Shown here: positions 7,902-8,948 of the stretch, piece after piece
Layout of the letters: the number at the start of each line of letters is the position of its first letter
Position numbering within the stretch: position 1 is the first letter of the stretch
Assembly: GCA_027295975.1 (NCBI GenBank)
Contig: JAPUJX010000331.1
Span: forward strand, 1 to 8,948
DNA: 8,948 bases
Origin: Gammaproteobacteria bacterium
GTDB lineage: Bacteria; Pseudomonadota; Gammaproteobacteria; Pseudomonadales; Azotimanducaceae
Direction: 5' to 3'
The notes under the pieces: model-generated
Databases searched by the model: none
Told to the model about the DNA's origin: nothing
Seen by the model: the letters and a program-made list of their open reading frames with translations, nothing else
Made by a program: the position numbers and the translations under genes

Positions 7902-8410
7902 GGGTTACATTCCAGTTCGGCGGTGGTCGTGCGGCCAATCTGGCTGATCCCGATGACCCGGCCTGGGTCCTCTTCCACATCGATGCTGCACAACTGCAGC
8001 GCGCCGGCACCACCCGGAGTCAGCAGTCCGCGAGAGTTGAAGCTGAAGGTGCCGAGAGTGTCGAAAGCGTCAATCCCATCGAGGGTCATATTGGCCGATG
8101 CCGAAAAGCGGCGTAACGCTTGCGCGCAGTTACCCGGATTACCCACCACTACGCAGTAGCCGGGGCCCCATTCGTTGTCGCCGTCACTGTCATCCACCGC
8201 CTGCACACTGACCATGCCGCCCAATTTAGCCGCCTCGCTGCGGGCAAAGTTGATAGCCAGTACAAAGTCGTTGAGTCTGGCAGTCATCGTTCGCTGGGCG
8301 ACAAATCCTTTGAAGGCCGGGAGTGCATAACCAACCAGTACGGCGGCAATGGCAAGGGTGACCATTAGTTCCACCACGGTGAATCCATGTCTCTTCTGTG
8401 TTTTCGCCAT
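7898..8410 (-). CDS. fimT/fimU: FimT/FimU (GspH-type) minor pilin
   Basis: A 170-residue minor prepilin of the GspH/FimT family, first of the tightly packed block and in the place of P. aeruginosa fimU. The start is ATG 8408-8410, which gives a normal 9-residue basic leader (MAKTQKRHG) and has a G-rich ribosome-binding site (GGGGG) 4 bases upstream; longer readings start from a rare TTG and give an implausible leader. The mature N-terminus FTVVELMVTLAIAAVLVGYA (10-29) has Glu at +5 (E14). The head shows GspH/FimT marks: ARSEAAKLG at about 56-64, an acidic DDSDGDNEWGPGYC stretch, FNSRGLL, and a C-terminal GR(T)TTAEL strand ending in Cys. Four Cys could pair. FimU-type subunits join the PilVWX-PilY1 tip complex to the rest of the pilus. 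FimT and FimU are hard to tell apart without alignment; the latter is favoured by gene order. Confidence 0.9.
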   Translation of the reverse strand: MAKTQKRHGFTVVELMVTLAIAAVLVGYALPAFKGFVAQRTMTARLNDFVLAINFARSEAAKLGGMVSVQAVDDSDGDNEWGPGYCVVVGNPGNCAQALRRFSASANMTLDGIDAFDTLGTFSFNSRGLLTPGGAGALQLCSIDVEEDPGRVIGISQIGRTTTAELECNP

Positions 8411-8609
8411 TCGACCCCCAATTGCGCATCTAGTACTACTCGACCTTCGACACGCAGCCAAAGTGTATGGAAAGGGGTAGGCAAAAAGAACGTTGGCCCG
8501 ACAAGTGGGCGTTTTTCCCCCGATAAGCGGTCGGACGACGCCTGTAGAGCCATATTTATAGCGCTCCAGTGGGATTCATGGGGTAGCCGACGATGGGTTT
8601 TTAGCTCAG

Positions 8610-8632
8610 AATTGGCGTGATTAAACGCAATT
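8610..8632. repeat. Imperfect inverted repeat overlapping the candidate -10 box
   Basis: The plus strand arms AATTGGCGT (8610-8618) and ACGCAATT (8625-8632) pair over 8 positions with a single extra G and a 6-base loop. It could be an operator over the -10 box, or the stem of a weak terminator for the pilE-like gene, which ends 39 bases upstream. It is not followed by a clean T-run on the minus strand, so an efficient intrinsic terminator is unlikely. Confidence 0.35.
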
Positions 8633-8649
8633 TACTTTTCGAATAACAA
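8620..8649 (-). promoter_or_regulatory. Candidate sigma-70 promoter for the minor pilin operon
   Basis: On the minus strand TTGTTA (8644-8649, 4 of 6 to the -35 consensus) is separated by 18 bases from TTTAAT (8620-8625, 5 of 6 to the -10 consensus). Transcription would start near 8612, leaving a leader of about 200 bases before fimU. A second AT-rich box, TATAAA at 8555-8560, has no convincing -35 partner. Chance matches of this quality are common. Confidence 0.35.
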
Positions 8650-8670
8650 GGATTTCCGAGCGATTGAAGC

Positions 8671-8948
8671 TCAATACTCCCAGGTTTGCTCGCCGGCGTC
8701 GGTGGTGTCGCCATCACCGTTTTGATCCCACCCGCGGTTACCGGCATCGTCCAGAGTCAGGATGCCGTCACCTGCCATCACTCCGGCGGGGGTGGCGGTG
8801 AAAGCGAAGGTTGCCGCGGTCGCGTTGACCGTAATGTCGTAACGACCCTGCCGGAACGATAACGGAGTGCATATCTGCGCCGCAATGGGGCCGACATCCG
8901 CATCACCCAGACCATCGGCATCCGTGTCGGCGGAACCCTGGTAAGTGA
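8671..8948 (-). CDS. pilE: Type IV pilin-like protein, PilE-type (C-terminal part)
   Basis: The last 91 residues of a minus-strand gene whose start is beyond the right edge; the stop is TGA at 8671-8673. The visible part reads RQGRYDITVNATAATFAFTA (20 residues) then TPAGVMAGDGILTLDDAGNRGWDQ, ending EQTWEY. The Y-x-I-T-V, T-A-T-P and G-x-L-T-L-D-x-x-G strands are the C-terminal sheet of PilE-type minor pilins, which normally read TATP...DxxCGTLTLDxxGxK ending in CW. Here the Cys of the terminal disulfide are absent, and a DQNGDGDTTDAGE loop that looks calcium-binding takes their place. A second acidic stretch, DTDADGLGDAD, lies near the left of the visible part. Only one Cys is visible. The N-terminal prepilin signature lies outside the window, so pilin identity rests on the C-terminal pattern and on the neighbours. 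It sits 260 bases before fimU and may be transcribed separately. Confidence 0.7.
   Translation of the reverse strand, partial: TYQGSADTDADGLGDADVGPIAAQICTPLSFRQGRYDITVNATAATFAFTATPAGVMAGDGILTLDDAGNRGWDQNGDGDTTDAGEQTWEY

Larger units (their letters stand above)
8411..8670. other. Non-coding gap between pilE-like gene and fimU
   Basis: This is the only long gene-free stretch (260 bases). It is visibly richer in A+T than the coding regions near its right end. It holds a candidate minus-strand promoter, an imperfect inverted repeat over the promoter's -10 box, and a short stem near 8496-8510 flanked by T-runs. No reading frame in it has a credible start or pilin-like sequence. It probably combines the 3' end of the pilE-like message with the promoter and leader of fimU-pilV-pilW-pilX-pilY1-pilY2. 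I do not recognise a known riboswitch class in it. Confidence 0.6.

Noticed and set aside
8431..8438. Perfect 8-base palindrome TAGTACTA just upstream of fimU
   Set aside because: Too short to distinguish from chance and not repeated elsewhere in the gap, so not called as an operator.
8411..8461. N-terminal extension of fimU from a TTG at 8461
   Set aside because: It adds 17 residues before a normal-length basic prepilin leader and starts from a rare codon; ATG 8410 has a G-rich site just upstream.
8496..8515. Intrinsic terminator on the plus strand (GCCC/GGGC stem then a T-run)
   Set aside because: The stem is only 4 pairs and there is no plus-strand gene upstream for it to terminate; on the minus strand the T-run is too far from the stem.

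Overview
The window holds one minus-strand gene cluster for the priming/tip complex of a type IVa pilus. The layout and protein families match the Pseudomonas fimU-pilVWXY1Y2E cluster, which points to a gammaproteobacterium. The Ca-binding loops and cadherin/Ig-like repeats would suit a marine or particle-attached lifestyle, but that is inference and no genus can be named. No RNA gene, CRISPR array, insertion sequence or phage gene was seen, and the plus strand carries only shadow reading frames.

In transcription order (right to left): the C-terminal end of a pilin-like gene (pilE-like, 8671 to the window edge); a 260-base non-coding gap (8411-8670) that probably carries the promoter and leader of the next genes; fimT/fimU (7898-8410); pilV (7314-7901, 4-base ATGA overlap with fimU); pilW (6192-7304); pilX (5633-6181); pilY1 (356-5587); and a pilY2-like small secreted protein (327 down to the window edge, C-terminus cut off). 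Gaps from fimU to pilY2 run from a 4-base overlap to 45 bases, and every start except that of pilV has a recognisable ribosome-binding site. One polycistronic message is therefore likely.

By established knowledge of the family, the minor prepilins FimU, PilV, PilW and PilX are processed by the prepilin peptidase PilD. They assemble with PilE into a short cap that primes pilus growth and carries PilY1, the large calcium-binding tip adhesin and surface sensor, to the fibre end. All four prepilins here keep the expected N-terminal signature. PilX lacks Glu5, as expected for the subunit at the very tip.

Two things stand out. PilY1 is about 1743 residues, much longer than the roughly 1160-residue Pseudomonas aeruginosa protein, because about four cadherin/Ig-like repeats sit in front of its von Willebrand A domain. 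The PilV leader peptide is built from four tandem 18-base (6-residue) lysine-rich repeats containing A-tracts, a very unusual prepilin leader and a possible slippage site. I do not see a wholly new system; the novelty is in how a known pilus tip has been elaborated.
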